64,000 nt of DNA from JACDEA01 sp963742585 (GTDB lineage Bacteria > Actinomycetota > Acidimicrobiia > Acidimicrobiales > JACDEA01), in contig CAVUMI010000004.1 in the NCBI GenBank assembly GCA_963742585.1, positions 186,001 through 250,000 on the forward strand, given 5' to 3'. Under the pieces are notes generated by a model. That model was not told the origin of the DNA and made no database searches. It was given only the letters and a program-made list of their open reading frames with translations. Positions within the stretch are counted from its first letter, which is position 1, and the number at the start of each line of letters is the position of its first letter. Position numbers and translations under genes: made by a program. Below are positions 52,176 to 60,915 of this stretch, one piece after another.

Positions 52176-54088
52176 TCCTCGGCGGCGGCGCGCTCGGCGG
52201 CGCGCCGGACGACCGCGGTCACTGCCGCGGCGCCCACCGCGGCGGCGCCGATGGCCACTGGAACAGCGTGCTCGGCACCGGTGACGGGGATGACTCCGGT
52301 CGGAATGGCGCCGTACGGACGACCGAGAACCGCAGAGGTCACGACGTCGTCGATCGAGGAGATCGGCGCTTCTCGGCCGACCCACGGATCGCCGTTGAAG
52401 TACAACTTGAAGATCTTCTCTGCGGTACGGGTGCTAAGGGCCTGCATCGTGAGCGTGGGGTTGGGTCCGCCGATGCCGTTGGCCAATGCGGCGTTGTCGG
52501 CGATGAAGAGCCGCTTGACCGCGCGGGCCTCGGCATTGATGTCGAGCACCGAGTTGGCCGGATCCAGACCCATGCGCATCGTCGACTGCACGTGGAGGAT
52601 CAACGGCGGCCAGCCGATCCGGTACACCTTGGTCGCCCCCGCCGCTCGCAGCAGTTCGGCCGCCTTGTTGGCCAGGAACTCGCGATTGTTCAGCGTCCGA
52701 GCGGTCCGGTTGCGCTGCTTGAAGATGACCTTCGGGATCGGCCCGTGCTCGTCGGCCGGGAAGATCGACGAGAGGGTGACTCGGTTCTGTGCCTCGACGT
52801 CATCGTCGGTGATGACGAGGATGTTCAGCAGCTGATCGATGTTCTCGATGAGCTCGCGCAGCTGGGTGCCGAGCAGCCGGCCAGACATTCCATCCCACTT
52901 CCCGGTCTTGCCGAGTCCGTTCGTGTACCCGCCCTGCGTCCCGTGATCGCTGAACGTTGACGCGAATCCCTGGAGGCCCGGCGGCAGACCCACGTTCTCG
53001 AGTCCACCAATGCCGGGGAAGTCGGCCCGGGCCGATGATCCGACGCCCTTGGACGAGCCGGTGTAATGCGCGAACACACCAGTAACCCAATCGAAGAAGT
53101 GGTCGGTGTACCCACGCCCGACCCAGTCGTTGGGATTCGGCAGGCCGCTGTTGAACCACAACCGCGGATCCTCGGTGCAGCCGCCGGCCATGACGATGAC
53201 CTTCGCCTCTTCGGTGTGCTTCTCGCCGGTGGCACCCACGCGCCACGTGACGCTCTTGGCGACCAGCGCGCTGCCCTCGGTCGCCGTGTTGATCTTGGTG
53301 ACGAACGCGTCGGCGATGAGGGTGACCGGTTTGCCGCCCGCCTTCCACTTGCCGGCGGTGAGCGCCATCGGGACGTAGCTGTTGTCGGTCGATCGCTTGG
53401 CCTTGAGGTTGCGTGGCGATTGACGGGGCTCGTAGCAACCCTGGAAGCAGTAGCCGCAGAATGTGCAGCCGGTGGCCTTGGGAAACACCAGATCGGCGGC
53501 GTTGCTCGTTCTGCCGGCGTTGCCGCCGGGTTGCAGGATCGCGTTCTCCTGCGGGCGAAACGAGGCGCGGGTGGTGTTCTTGCCGGTCTGCACGGGCAAG
53601 CCCAGGCCCTGCGCGCCGCGGAAGAAGATCTCCTCGCGAGTGCCCATCGCCGCGGTCTGCACCGGGAGGACGTGCTCGACCCACTGGTAGTACGGGATGA
53701 GTTCCCGGTAGGTGAAGGGAAACAGGTGGGCGGTGTCGTAGTTGGCCTTGTCGGCGCCGTCGTAGCCGGCGAACGTTCCCGGTAACGCTCGCGGGTTGTT
53801 GCCGTAGTAGTGCTGCGTGGTGCCGCCGACGCCGGACAGCTGCCACATCAGCGAGTTCTGCGGCGTCTCGCGCAGCCAGGCCGGCTTGGTCCGGTCGGCC
53901 GGTCCGAAACGCAAGAACCCGGTGAGAACGTTGTTGGAATCGTTCTCGAAGTGCGTCCATTCCGTCTCGGGATCGGCGTGGCGCGGTCCGGCCTCGAGCA
54001 TGAGCACATCGAGGCCGCGCTCGGCCAACTCTTTGGCCACTACGGGCCCGCCGCCGCCGGCGCCGATGATGATGACGTCGCGCGCCAT
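52172..54088 (-). CDS. GMC-family FAD-dependent oxidoreductase with Fe-S cysteine motif
   Basis: 638 residues. FAD motif IIGAGGGGPVVAKELAERG, a four-cysteine cluster in CTFCGYCFQGC, and C-terminal GIGGPNPTLTMQALSTR. It has no export signal, but the preceding small-subunit gene overlaps its start (TGATG) and carries a Tat signal; co-export as a complex is known for relatives such as gluconate and fructose dehydrogenases. It is about 60% identical by eye to the GMC protein at 55004, with the same C-terminal layout (STMRMG, VTSAVLGRPYGAI, an alanine-rich tail). Two catalytic subunits bracket one small subunit, so they may share it. Confidence 0.88.
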   Translation of the reverse strand: MARDVIIIGAGGGGPVVAKELAERGLDVLMLEAGPRHADPETEWTHFENDSNNVLTGFLRFGPADRTKPAWLRETPQNSLMWQLSGVGGTTQHYYGNNPRALPGTFAGYDGADKANYDTAHLFPFTYRELIPYYQWVEHVLPVQTAAMGTREEIFFRGAQGLGLPVQTGKNTTRASFRPQENAILQPGGNAGRTSNAADLVFPKATGCTFCGYCFQGCYEPRQSPRNLKAKRSTDNSYVPMALTAGKWKAGGKPVTLIADAFVTKINTATEGSALVAKSVTWRVGATGEKHTEEAKVIVMAGGCTEDPRLWFNSGLPNPNDWVGRGYTDHFFDWVTGVFAHYTGSSKGVGSSARADFPGIGGLENVGLPPGLQGFASTFSDHGTQGGYTNGLGKTGKWDGMSGRLLGTQLRELIENIDQLLNILVITDDDVEAQNRVTLSSIFPADEHGPIPKVIFKQRNRTARTLNNREFLANKAAELLRAAGATKVYRIGWPPLILHVQSTMRMGLDPANSVLDINAEARAVKRLFIADNAALANGIGGPNPTLTMQALSTRTAEKIFKLYFNGDPWVGREAPISSIDDVVTSAVLGRPYGAIPTGVIPVTGAEHAVPVAIGAAAVGAAAVTAVVRRAAERAAAEE

Positions 54089-54984
54089 CAGTTCTCAACG
54101 GCCTTGCGCCGGCCCTGGAAGTAACCCTTGAACTCGTTCCACCCCTCCACGGGACCGTTGGGCTGGTACCCGGTGACCGCCCAGCCAACCGGCCGCCCGG
54201 TGAGCTTGCGGGTGACGGGGTCAAATGCCGAGTACTCGCTGTACGTGCCGAACGCGGTGAACTCGAGGAGCGCGCCGGCCGCGAAGCGAAGGACGCCCGA
54301 GACCGACTCTGTCTGCGGCTCCGGCAGGTTGGCGTCGATCATCGCCACGATGTCGGGGTTGCCGCCCTCGAACATCTCCCACGCCGCGAGCTTCTCCGCG
54401 TAGGAGAGCCGGGCGAACGGCGACAAGAACGCGCCGCTCACCGCGGCCGGGTTGACCGCGACCGCGAGCTGGTTGATTGCAAGCGCGAACACCACCGAGA
54501 GCGGGATGGCCTGGTCATTCTCGGTGTACGCCCGTATCGCTTCGTCGAGTTGATCGGTGACGGTCAGCGGGATCCCGGCCAGTTCGGGCGGCAGCGGCAA
54601 CGGCGACGTCTTCAGCCCCTCGGACAACGCCACGGCGATCGCGCCCAGGTTGCGGTCGGGGAAGGGCACGAAGAAGTCGGCCGACTCGATCAGGAACTGC
54701 GTGGCCTTGGCCGCGATTCCACCCGGCTTGGTGGAGGTCACGCCCTGGGCGACCGAGTGCGGGTCCGGACCCGGTATGACGAAACTGGCCAGCCCGTCGA
54801 AGGTGTCCCGCGCCAGTTCGGCGAGCACCGCGCGGATCTGGGCGAGCACCGGCGCTAGATCGTCGGGCGACTGACCCCATGCCGGAAGCGCGCCGGGCCC
54901 GGCGACACCGACGAGGGCGACCATCGCTCCGAGGATCCCAGTACGGGCGAGAAAGTCCCGCCGGGTCAGCGAGGAGTCAGCCAT
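54088..54984 (-). CDS. Tat-exported gluconate 2-dehydrogenase subunit 3-like protein
   Basis: 298 residues from ATG at 54984, chosen for the twin-arginine signal SSLTRRDFLARTGILGAMVA. The mature part contains FDGLASFVIPGPDPHS, PFARLSYAEKLAAWEMFEGG and a C-terminal VTRKLTGRPVGWAVTGYQP with NGPVEGWNEFKGYFQGR. This is the export and partner subunit of GMC dehydrogenases. It lies 19 bases after one GMC gene and overlaps the next. The protein at the left window edge belongs to the same broad family but is not closely alike. Confidence 0.85.
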   Translation of the reverse strand: MADSSLTRRDFLARTGILGAMVALVGVAGPGALPAWGQSPDDLAPVLAQIRAVLAELARDTFDGLASFVIPGPDPHSVAQGVTSTKPGGIAAKATQFLIESADFFVPFPDRNLGAIAVALSEGLKTSPLPLPPELAGIPLTVTDQLDEAIRAYTENDQAIPLSVVFALAINQLAVAVNPAAVSGAFLSPFARLSYAEKLAAWEMFEGGNPDIVAMIDANLPEPQTESVSGVLRFAAGALLEFTAFGTYSEYSAFDPVTRKLTGRPVGWAVTGYQPNGPVEGWNEFKGYFQGRRKAVEN

Positions 54985-55003
54985 CCGCTGGCGAGCGTAT
55001 CCC

Positions 55004-56905
55004 TCACTCGCGCACGGCGCGGCGGGCGGCAGCCGCGGCGACAGCAGCGGCGGCCGCGGCAGCTGCGGCGGTGGTTCGCGCCGAACTCTCGCCCGTGACC
55101 GCAAGGACACGATCGGGCTTCAGCCGCGAGCCATACGGCCGCCCGAGCACGGCACTCGTCACTGCGTCGTCGATCGACGACACCGGCGACTCGTGCCCAA
55201 CCCAGGGATCCCCGCCGAAGTAGCGCCCGAAGATCTTCTCGGCGGTTCGGGTTGCGATCGCCTGGGTGGTCAGGGTGGGGTTCGGGCCACCGAGGGCGTT
55301 GGGCAGCGCCGAGTTGTCGGCGACAAAGAGGCGCTTGACCGCACGGGTCTCGGCGTCGCCGGTGAGGACGGAATCGCTCTCACGGTGACCCATGCGCATC
55401 GTCGAGTGGATGTGCAGGACAACCGGTGGCCACCCAATTCGAAAGACCTTGTCCGCACCGGCGCCGCGAATGATGCGCGCCGCCTGGTTGGCCAGGAATT
55501 CGCGATTGCGCAGCGTGCGCGCCGAACGGTTCCGCTGGCGGACTGTCACCTTGGCCACCGGCCCGTGCTCGTCGGCGGGCATGAGCGCGGACAGCTGGAT
55601 CCGGTTGTCCGCCTCCACGTCGTCGTCGGTGAGGATCAGGATGTTCACGAGATGGTCGACGTTCTCCACGACCTCACGCAGCGCAGGGCCGAGCAGCCGT
55701 CCCGCCCGTCCGTCCCACGCGCCGGTGGCGTTCAGGCCATTCGTGTACGCGCCCTGCACGCCGTGGTCGCTCATTGTTAAGGCCACCGCCTGGACCGCGG
55801 GCGGCAGCCCGACCTGGATGAGTGCCCCAGCCCCCGGGAAGTCCGTCCGGGCCGCCGAGGCCGGCCCCTTCGAAGAGCCCGTATATGTAGGGAATACACC
55901 GGTGACCAGCTCTAAGAAGTGGTCCGTGAGCCCACGTCCGATCCAGTCGTTCGGGTTGGGGAGGTCGCTGTTGAACCACAGTCGCGGATCTTCGACGCTG
56001 CCGGCAGCGAGGACCACGACACGTGCGTCCTCGGCATGGCGCTCCCCGGTGGCGCTGACGCGCCACTGCACGCCTTTGGCGACCAACGCACCGGCCTCGG
56101 TTGCCGTGCTGATCCGGGTGACAAACGCGTCAGTCACGAGCGTGACCGACTTGCCGCCCTTCTTCCACACACCGACGGTGAGCGCCATGGGCGCGTAGCT
56201 GTTGTCGGTCGAGCGCTTGGCCTTGAGATTGCGGGGGGCGAGCCGCGGTTCGAGACACCCCTGGAAGCAGGAGCCGCAGAAGGTGCAGCCCGACGCATCG
56301 GGATGGCGAAGCTTCGCCGCGTCGCTGGCGAGGCCGGCGTTGCCACCGGGTTGGAGGATGGCGTTTTCCTGCGGCCGGAAGCTCGCCCGCGTGATGTCGC
56401 GACCGGTCTGCAGCGGAAGACCTATGGCAGCTGCTCCCCGGAAAAACAGCTCCTCCTTGGTACCCATCGGTGCGGTCTGGACGGGCAGCGTGTGTTCGAC
56501 CCACTCGTAGTACGGCACGAGTTCCGCATACGGGAACGGGATCGCGTGTTCGGTGTCGTACGCGGTCTTGTCCGGTCCGTCATAACCGACGAATGCGCCG
56601 GGCATTGCGCGCGGACTGTTGGCGAAGTAGTGCTGCGTCGTACCGCCGACGCCGCCGACCTGGAGCAAGAGCGAGTTCTGTGACGTCTCGCGGAACCACG
56701 ACGGCCGCGCCCGATCCGGGGGCCCGAACCGCAGGAAGCCGTCGATCGGGTTGGTGGCGTCGTTCTCCAAGTGGGTCCACTCACGCTCTGGGTCGGCGTG
56801 CGGGCCCGCTTCCAGCAGAAGGACATCGAGGCCGCGTTCGGCCAGTTCCTTGGCGACGACTGCGCCACCGCCCCCGGCCCCCACCACGATCACGTCTCTC
56901 GGCAT
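55004..56905 (-). CDS. GMC-family FAD-dependent oxidoreductase with Fe-S cysteine motif (paralogue)
   Basis: 633 residues. FAD motif VVGAGGGGAVVAKELAERG, cysteine cluster CTFCGSCFQGC, oxidase-type blocks AAGSVEDPRLWFNSDLPNP and STMRMGHRESDSVL, and C-terminal LGGPNPTLTTQAIATR, with an alanine-rich tail of unknown role. The start overlaps the stop of the crotonase gene (TGATG). Together with its paralogue at 52172 it probably oxidises hydroxyl groups of a non-sugar substrate; sterol or terpenoid oxidation is a guess from context. Gene duplication with a shared small subunit between the copies is visible. Confidence 0.88.
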   Translation of the reverse strand: MPRDVIVVGAGGGGAVVAKELAERGLDVLLLEAGPHADPEREWTHLENDATNPIDGFLRFGPPDRARPSWFRETSQNSLLLQVGGVGGTTQHYFANSPRAMPGAFVGYDGPDKTAYDTEHAIPFPYAELVPYYEWVEHTLPVQTAPMGTKEELFFRGAAAIGLPLQTGRDITRASFRPQENAILQPGGNAGLASDAAKLRHPDASGCTFCGSCFQGCLEPRLAPRNLKAKRSTDNSYAPMALTVGVWKKGGKSVTLVTDAFVTRISTATEAGALVAKGVQWRVSATGERHAEDARVVVLAAGSVEDPRLWFNSDLPNPNDWIGRGLTDHFLELVTGVFPTYTGSSKGPASAARTDFPGAGALIQVGLPPAVQAVALTMSDHGVQGAYTNGLNATGAWDGRAGRLLGPALREVVENVDHLVNILILTDDDVEADNRIQLSALMPADEHGPVAKVTVRQRNRSARTLRNREFLANQAARIIRGAGADKVFRIGWPPVVLHIHSTMRMGHRESDSVLTGDAETRAVKRLFVADNSALPNALGGPNPTLTTQAIATRTAEKIFGRYFGGDPWVGHESPVSSIDDAVTSAVLGRPYGSRLKPDRVLAVTGESSARTTAAAAAAAAAVAAAAARRAVRE

Positions 56906-57748
56906 CAGCTAGAGGTTGGCGCGTCGCCGCGGTCGCGGTCGGCGAAAACCTCCTTCATCGACTTCCGCGACTTGCGCTCTTCGAGCGCTCCCAGCGCGGT
57001 GCTGGTGTTGTGCATCCAGTGATGGGCCATGAAGTGGTACTTCCACGAGTCGGCCTTGCCCTGGAGGTCCATGGTGTGGTTGATGGAGTCCTTGACCACC
57101 TGCGCGGTCGCCGGCGGCACCGAGCGCGATCTTGTCGGCCAGCTCACGGGTGGCGCTCTCGAGGTCGCCACGAGGAACGACGCGGTTGACGAGACCCAGG
57201 CGCCACGCTTCCTGCGCGTCGATCTTGTCGCCGGTGAGGAGGAATTCCTTGGCCTTGCGCGCGCCAAGTTCCCACGGCTCGACCAGCAACTCGACACCCG
57301 CGCCGGTCATCCGCAGAACAGGGTTCTGGAAGACGGCGTCATCGGCAGCGACGATCAGGTCGCACATGCACGCCAGCATCATCCCGGCGGCAATGCAGCT
57401 GCCCTGTACGGCGGCGATGGTGGGTTTGCGGAAGCGATAGATCTTGTCGCAGCGCCCGTAATACATGACCTGCTCGTGGCGGAACTTGCCCTCGGGCGTG
57501 TCCCGCATAAGGCGCCACTCGTCGGGTTCCACGTCGCCGACCAGCGCCTTGAGGTCGTGTCCGGCGGAGAAGTGTTTGCCGGCGGCGGCGAGCACGACGA
57601 CGCGGACCGCGTCGTCGGCGTCGGCCCGATCGAACGCCGCATCCACCTCGTCGATGAGCGTGGTGTCCTGCGCGTTGGCCACGTCGGGACGGTTCAACGT
57701 GATCGTGGCGACAGCACCCTCTACTCGATAGAGGACGACGCCCTTCAT
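56905..57748 (-). CDS. Enoyl-CoA hydratase/isomerase, one frameshift
   Basis: About 280 residues. Start ATG at 57748 with GACCGGGAG upstream. Crotonase blocks: TITLNRPDVANAQDTTLIDE, VLAAAGKHFSAGHDLKAL (first oxyanion site), KPTIAAVQGSCIAAGMMLAC (second), and AVFQNPVLRMTGAGVELLVE. The frame shifts at about 57120-57130 after ATRELADKIA, and the C-terminal helices continue with RSVPPATAQVVKDSINHTMD to the stop. The C-terminus is longer than usual for the family. It lies 35 bases after a large acyl-CoA dehydrogenase and overlaps the GMC gene, so all are one operon. Confidence 0.85.
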
Positions 57749-57783
57749 CTCCCGGTCGCCTCCGTCTTCGCCTCCGGCTCCCT

Positions 57784-58881
57784 TCACTTCGGTAACCCTA
57801 GGACGCGCTCGCCGATGATTGTGCGTTGGATCTCGTTGGTGCCGGCGAAGATCGAGGCCGCGTGGTAATAGAGCCACGATCGCTGCCACGGCCCCCACAA
57901 CGGCGACTCGGCGCCGAGCACCGACATGGCGGTGTCATGCAATCGCTTGCTCATCTCGCTCCAATACAGCTTGAGCGCGCTGCCCTCAGGCCCGGGCTCT
58001 TCGCCGCGGGCCAGGCGAGCGAGGCTTCGCTGGTTGTGCAACTGGAAGAGCTTGACCTCGACGAACGCCTGCGCCAGTCGTTGCCGCGTGCGGTGATCGT
58101 CGAAACCGCCCCGCTCGAGTCCGAGCCGCAGCAGCTCCTCCACCAACTGCACATGGATCACGAGCTGCCGCGGGTTGACGCCGCGCTCGGCCGAGAGCGT
58201 GGAGTTGGCCACGCGCCACCCGTCGTCGACCGCGCCGATCAGCTGCTCATCGGGAACGAACACCTCGTCGAGGAACACCTCGTTGAACTCGGCCTCGCCG
58301 GTGATCTGCACCAAGGGACGAACGTCGACGCCCTCGGCCCGCATGTCGATTGCGAAGCAGGTGATGCGCTCACCTCTCGCGAGGCACAGGCCCCACTCGG
58401 CGAACTGGGCGTAGGACGTCCACACCTTCTGCCCGCTCAGACGCCAGCCGCCATCGACCCGCTCGGCGCGGGTCCGCAGCGAGCGCAGGTCTGATCCCGC
58501 GCTTGGCTCCGAGAACAGCTGGCACCACAGCTCGGTGGCGTCGAGAATTCGGGGCAGCCACCGCTCCTTCTGCTCCGGAGTGCCGTGGGCCAGCACCGTC
58601 GGCCCCACCAGGTTCACGCCGATGCGGCCGACGAGTTCGGGCGCACGCGCGCGGGCCAACTCCTCCTGGACCGCGAAGTTGTCGACCGGTGAGGCGCCGC
58701 GCCCGCCGTACTCCTCGGGCCAGGTCACGCCGACCCAACGCGCCGCCGCCAGCCGGCCTTGCCACTCGCGGCCGAAGGCCACTTCCTCGGCAAGGTCGTC
58801 GAAGCGGGGCGGCAACCCGCGGCCGTACTCCCACGGCAGGTTGGCGCGCAGCCAGGCTTCGAGTTCGGCGCGGACGTCCAC
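57784..58881 (-). CDS. Acyl-CoA dehydrogenase (large-subunit type)
   Basis: 365 residues, intact. Blocks: AAARWVGVTWPEEYGGRGAS, WCQLFSEPSAGSDLRSLRT, GWRLSGQKVWTSYAQFAEWG, EAEFNEVFLDEVFVPDEQLI, and C-terminal SIFAGTNEIQRTIIGERVLG. First gene of the six-gene operon ending with the CaiB transferase. A short-type dehydrogenase (58904) is transcribed divergently from 22 bases away, the usual arrangement for heteromeric enzymes of sterol catabolism, though those are normally in tandem. FAD and CoA binding residues look complete. Confidence 0.91.
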   Translation of the reverse strand: MDVRAELEAWLRANLPWEYGRGLPPRFDDLAEEVAFGREWQGRLAAARWVGVTWPEEYGGRGASPVDNFAVQEELARARAPELVGRIGVNLVGPTVLAHGTPEQKERWLPRILDATELWCQLFSEPSAGSDLRSLRTRAERVDGGWRLSGQKVWTSYAQFAEWGLCLARGERITCFAIDMRAEGVDVRPLVQITGEAEFNEVFLDEVFVPDEQLIGAVDDGWRVANSTLSAERGVNPRQLVIHVQLVEELLRLGLERGGFDDHRTRQRLAQAFVEVKLFQLHNQRSLARLARGEEPGPEGSALKLYWSEMSKRLHDTAMSVLGAESPLWGPWQRSWLYYHAASIFAGTNEIQRTIIGERVLGLPK

Positions 58882-58903
58882 GGCCGACCATTATCTCCGC
58901 AAC

Positions 58904-59836
58904 ATGGATTTCGAGTTGACCGCCGACCAGCTGGCGCTGCGAGACGCGGCGCGTGATCTGCTCGACCGGATGGCGTCGCCCGAGCGGGTGCGGGTGGTCG
59001 TCGATGCCGGCGGCGGCCACGACGCCGAGCTGTGGTCGGCGATGGTCGAGCAGGGCTGGACCGACCCCGAGTTCGTCGGTGTGGTCGAAGCCGCGATCCT
59101 GCTCGAGGAAGTCGGCCGCCATGCCGCCCCGGCGCCGTTCCTCACCCAGTGGCTCGCCGGCGCCGACGAGCTGACCGCGGTGGCATGGGATCTCGACGCT
59201 CCGGTGCTGTACGCGCCCTCGGCGGCGCACGTGATAGCCCGCGACGGCGATGACATGCGACGCGTCGCCAACGCGACGCCGCCACCGCGCGAGGCGGCGA
59301 TGGACCGCACTCGCGAACTGGGATGGCTGCGTGACCTTGACCTCGCCGGAGGCGAGGTCGTCGCTGGCGCCGAGGACTTTCTCGATCGTGCAGCAGTCGC
59401 CTTCTCGGCCGAACTCCTCGGCCTGTCGGCCAAAGCGATGGAGATGGCCGTCGAGTACGCCAAGGTTCGCGAGCAGTTCGGCAAGCCCATCGGAAGCTTT
59501 CAAGCGGTGAAACACCGCTGCGCCGACATGCTCGTCGACGTGGAAGGAATGCGGTCGGCTGTCTACTGGGCGGCATGGTGTGTCGGCGCCGGAGATCCCG
59601 ACGCGTCGATCGCCGCCTCCACCGCCAAGGCCTGGTGCGGCGACGCATCCAAGCGCGTGCTGGCGTCCGCGTTACAGGTCCATGGCGGCATCGGGTTCAC
59701 CTGGGAGCACGACCTGCACCTGTACCTGAAACGGGCGCAACTCGACCAGATCAGCTTTGGCGACGCCGCCTTTCATCGCGACCGGCTGGCGAGCCTGTTG
59801 CGCCAGCGCGTGGAGGCTGGCGAGAGCGTGATTTAG
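58904..59836 (+). CDS. Acyl-CoA dehydrogenase (short-subunit type)
   Basis: 310 residues, ATG at 58904. Blocks: MDFELTADQLALRDAARDLL, VREQFGKPIGSFQAVKHRCA, SALQVHGGIGFTWEHDLHLY. The chain is about 70 residues shorter than a full dehydrogenase and lacks part of the middle beta domain, as in the short partners of heteromeric enzymes. It faces the large-type gene at 57784 across a 22-base divergent gap that must hold both promoters or act as a leader. Its stop overlaps the convergent nuclease-like gene by four bases. Confidence 0.9.
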   Translation: MDFELTADQLALRDAARDLLDRMASPERVRVVVDAGGGHDAELWSAMVEQGWTDPEFVGVVEAAILLEEVGRHAAPAPFLTQWLAGADELTAVAWDLDAPVLYAPSAAHVIARDGDDMRRVANATPPPREAAMDRTRELGWLRDLDLAGGEVVAGAEDFLDRAAVAFSAELLGLSAKAMEMAVEYAKVREQFGKPIGSFQAVKHRCADMLVDVEGMRSAVYWAAWCVGAGDPDASIAASTAKAWCGDASKRVLASALQVHGGIGFTWEHDLHLYLKRAQLDQISFGDAAFHRDRLASLLRQRVEAGESVI

Positions 59837-60915
59837 CAGAGGTTGATCGTGCTGACCACGCCGTGGTGGTCGGAGGGCCACAGCGGGCCCGAGCTAATGA
59901 TCGTCGGGCCGGTGGGGAACGTGTTGCTGGCGGCAACCGCGGCGCCGCAAGTGCCGGGTCGCGCGTACACGTAGTCGATGCGCTCCGAGGCGGTCGAGAC
60001 GGGGCTGTGGATGTCTTGGTCGCCGGTGAAGCCCGGGCTCCCCGGATTGGCGACGCGGAAGGTGTCGAGGAAGCCGGCACCGCGCACCATCGTGCTGACC
60101 GCCGACGCCTCGGTGCTGTTGAAGTCGCCGACGAAGGCATCGGGTGTCGCGTCGGCGCGCGCCACCTCGGCGATGTAGCGCAGGGCCAGGATCGTCTGCA
60201 GCTGTCGAGTGAAGTCGCTCAGCGGGGTGAGCCCATGTGCGACGTGCGTGGTGAAGAAGTCGATCGCGCCGGCGCCCGTCGCGATCCGAGCCCACAACAC
60301 GGAGCGCGCGTCAAGGGCGGCGGGCGCGTTACAACCCAGCGGATCGGGCGGGATGCAAAACAGTGCCTCGTAACTGCGCGGCGGCTGGCGGCGAACGCCG
60401 GTGGCGAGGATCGGGAGCCGCGACAACACGCCGATCCCGTCGCGGAACTCCGCCTGGCCAGCGCGGGCTTGAGCGACCATCACTTCGGTGAGCGGGCCGC
60501 CGCCGCCGCCGGGGCGGGTGTCCGGTTCCAGTGGGAAGTGCGGGTTCGACTGGAACCAGCACCAGTGCCAGCGGACGCCGGTGCGCGTCGCCAGCCCTTG
60601 AGCCAATCGTTGCGTCACGTGTTGATGCGTGGTGGTGACCGATGCCTCTTGCAGGCCGATCACGTCGGCGGTGGTGGCAACGAGGGCATCGATCGCGATC
60701 GCGACGCGGGCTTCGAAGGTCGCCTCCCCGTCGTCGGTCAGGCTGTGCAGAACGTTGAACGTGGCCAGCTTCACCTGTGTGGTCGGAAGCGACGCGGCCG
60801 GAAGCGAAGCACCTTCGGTTGAGCACTGTGCCTTCGGATCGAGGTTGATCCGAACCCGAATCTCGAGCGCAGTCGCCGGCGCGATCGCCGCGGCGCCGGC
60901 GAGAAGCGCGGTCAG
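59833..60915 (-). CDS. Secreted endonuclease/exonuclease/phosphatase-family protein
   Basis: About 360 residues. EEP-fold blocks: VKLATFNVLHSLTDDG with metal-binding asparagine, TADVIGLQEASVTTTHQHV with the catalytic glutamate, FFTTHVAHGLTPLSDFTRQL, DAFVGDFNSTEASAVS (GDFN) and SERIDYVYAR, ending WPSDHHGVVSTINL (SDH). The start is unclear: CTG at 60915 overlaps the ligase stop (CTGA), and the frame is open to GTG at 61035. A hydrophobic run GLTALLAGAAAIAPATA suggests export. Members act as nucleases, phosphodiesterases or sphingomyelinases. It is coupled to the AMP-forming ligase upstream. Confidence 0.8.
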   Translation of the reverse strand: MTALLAGAAAIAPATALEIRVRINLDPKAQCSTEGASLPAASLPTTQVKLATFNVLHSLTDDGEATFEARVAIAIDALVATTADVIGLQEASVTTTHQHVTQRLAQGLATRTGVRWHWCWFQSNPHFPLEPDTRPGGGGGPLTEVMVAQARAGQAEFRDGIGVLSRLPILATGVRRQPPRSYEALFCIPPDPLGCNAPAALDARSVLWARIATGAGAIDFFTTHVAHGLTPLSDFTRQLQTILALRYIAEVARADATPDAFVGDFNSTEASAVSTMVRGAGFLDTFRVANPGSPGFTGDQDIHSPVSTASERIDYVYARPGTCGAAVAASNTFPTGPTIISSGPLWPSDHHGVVSTINLC

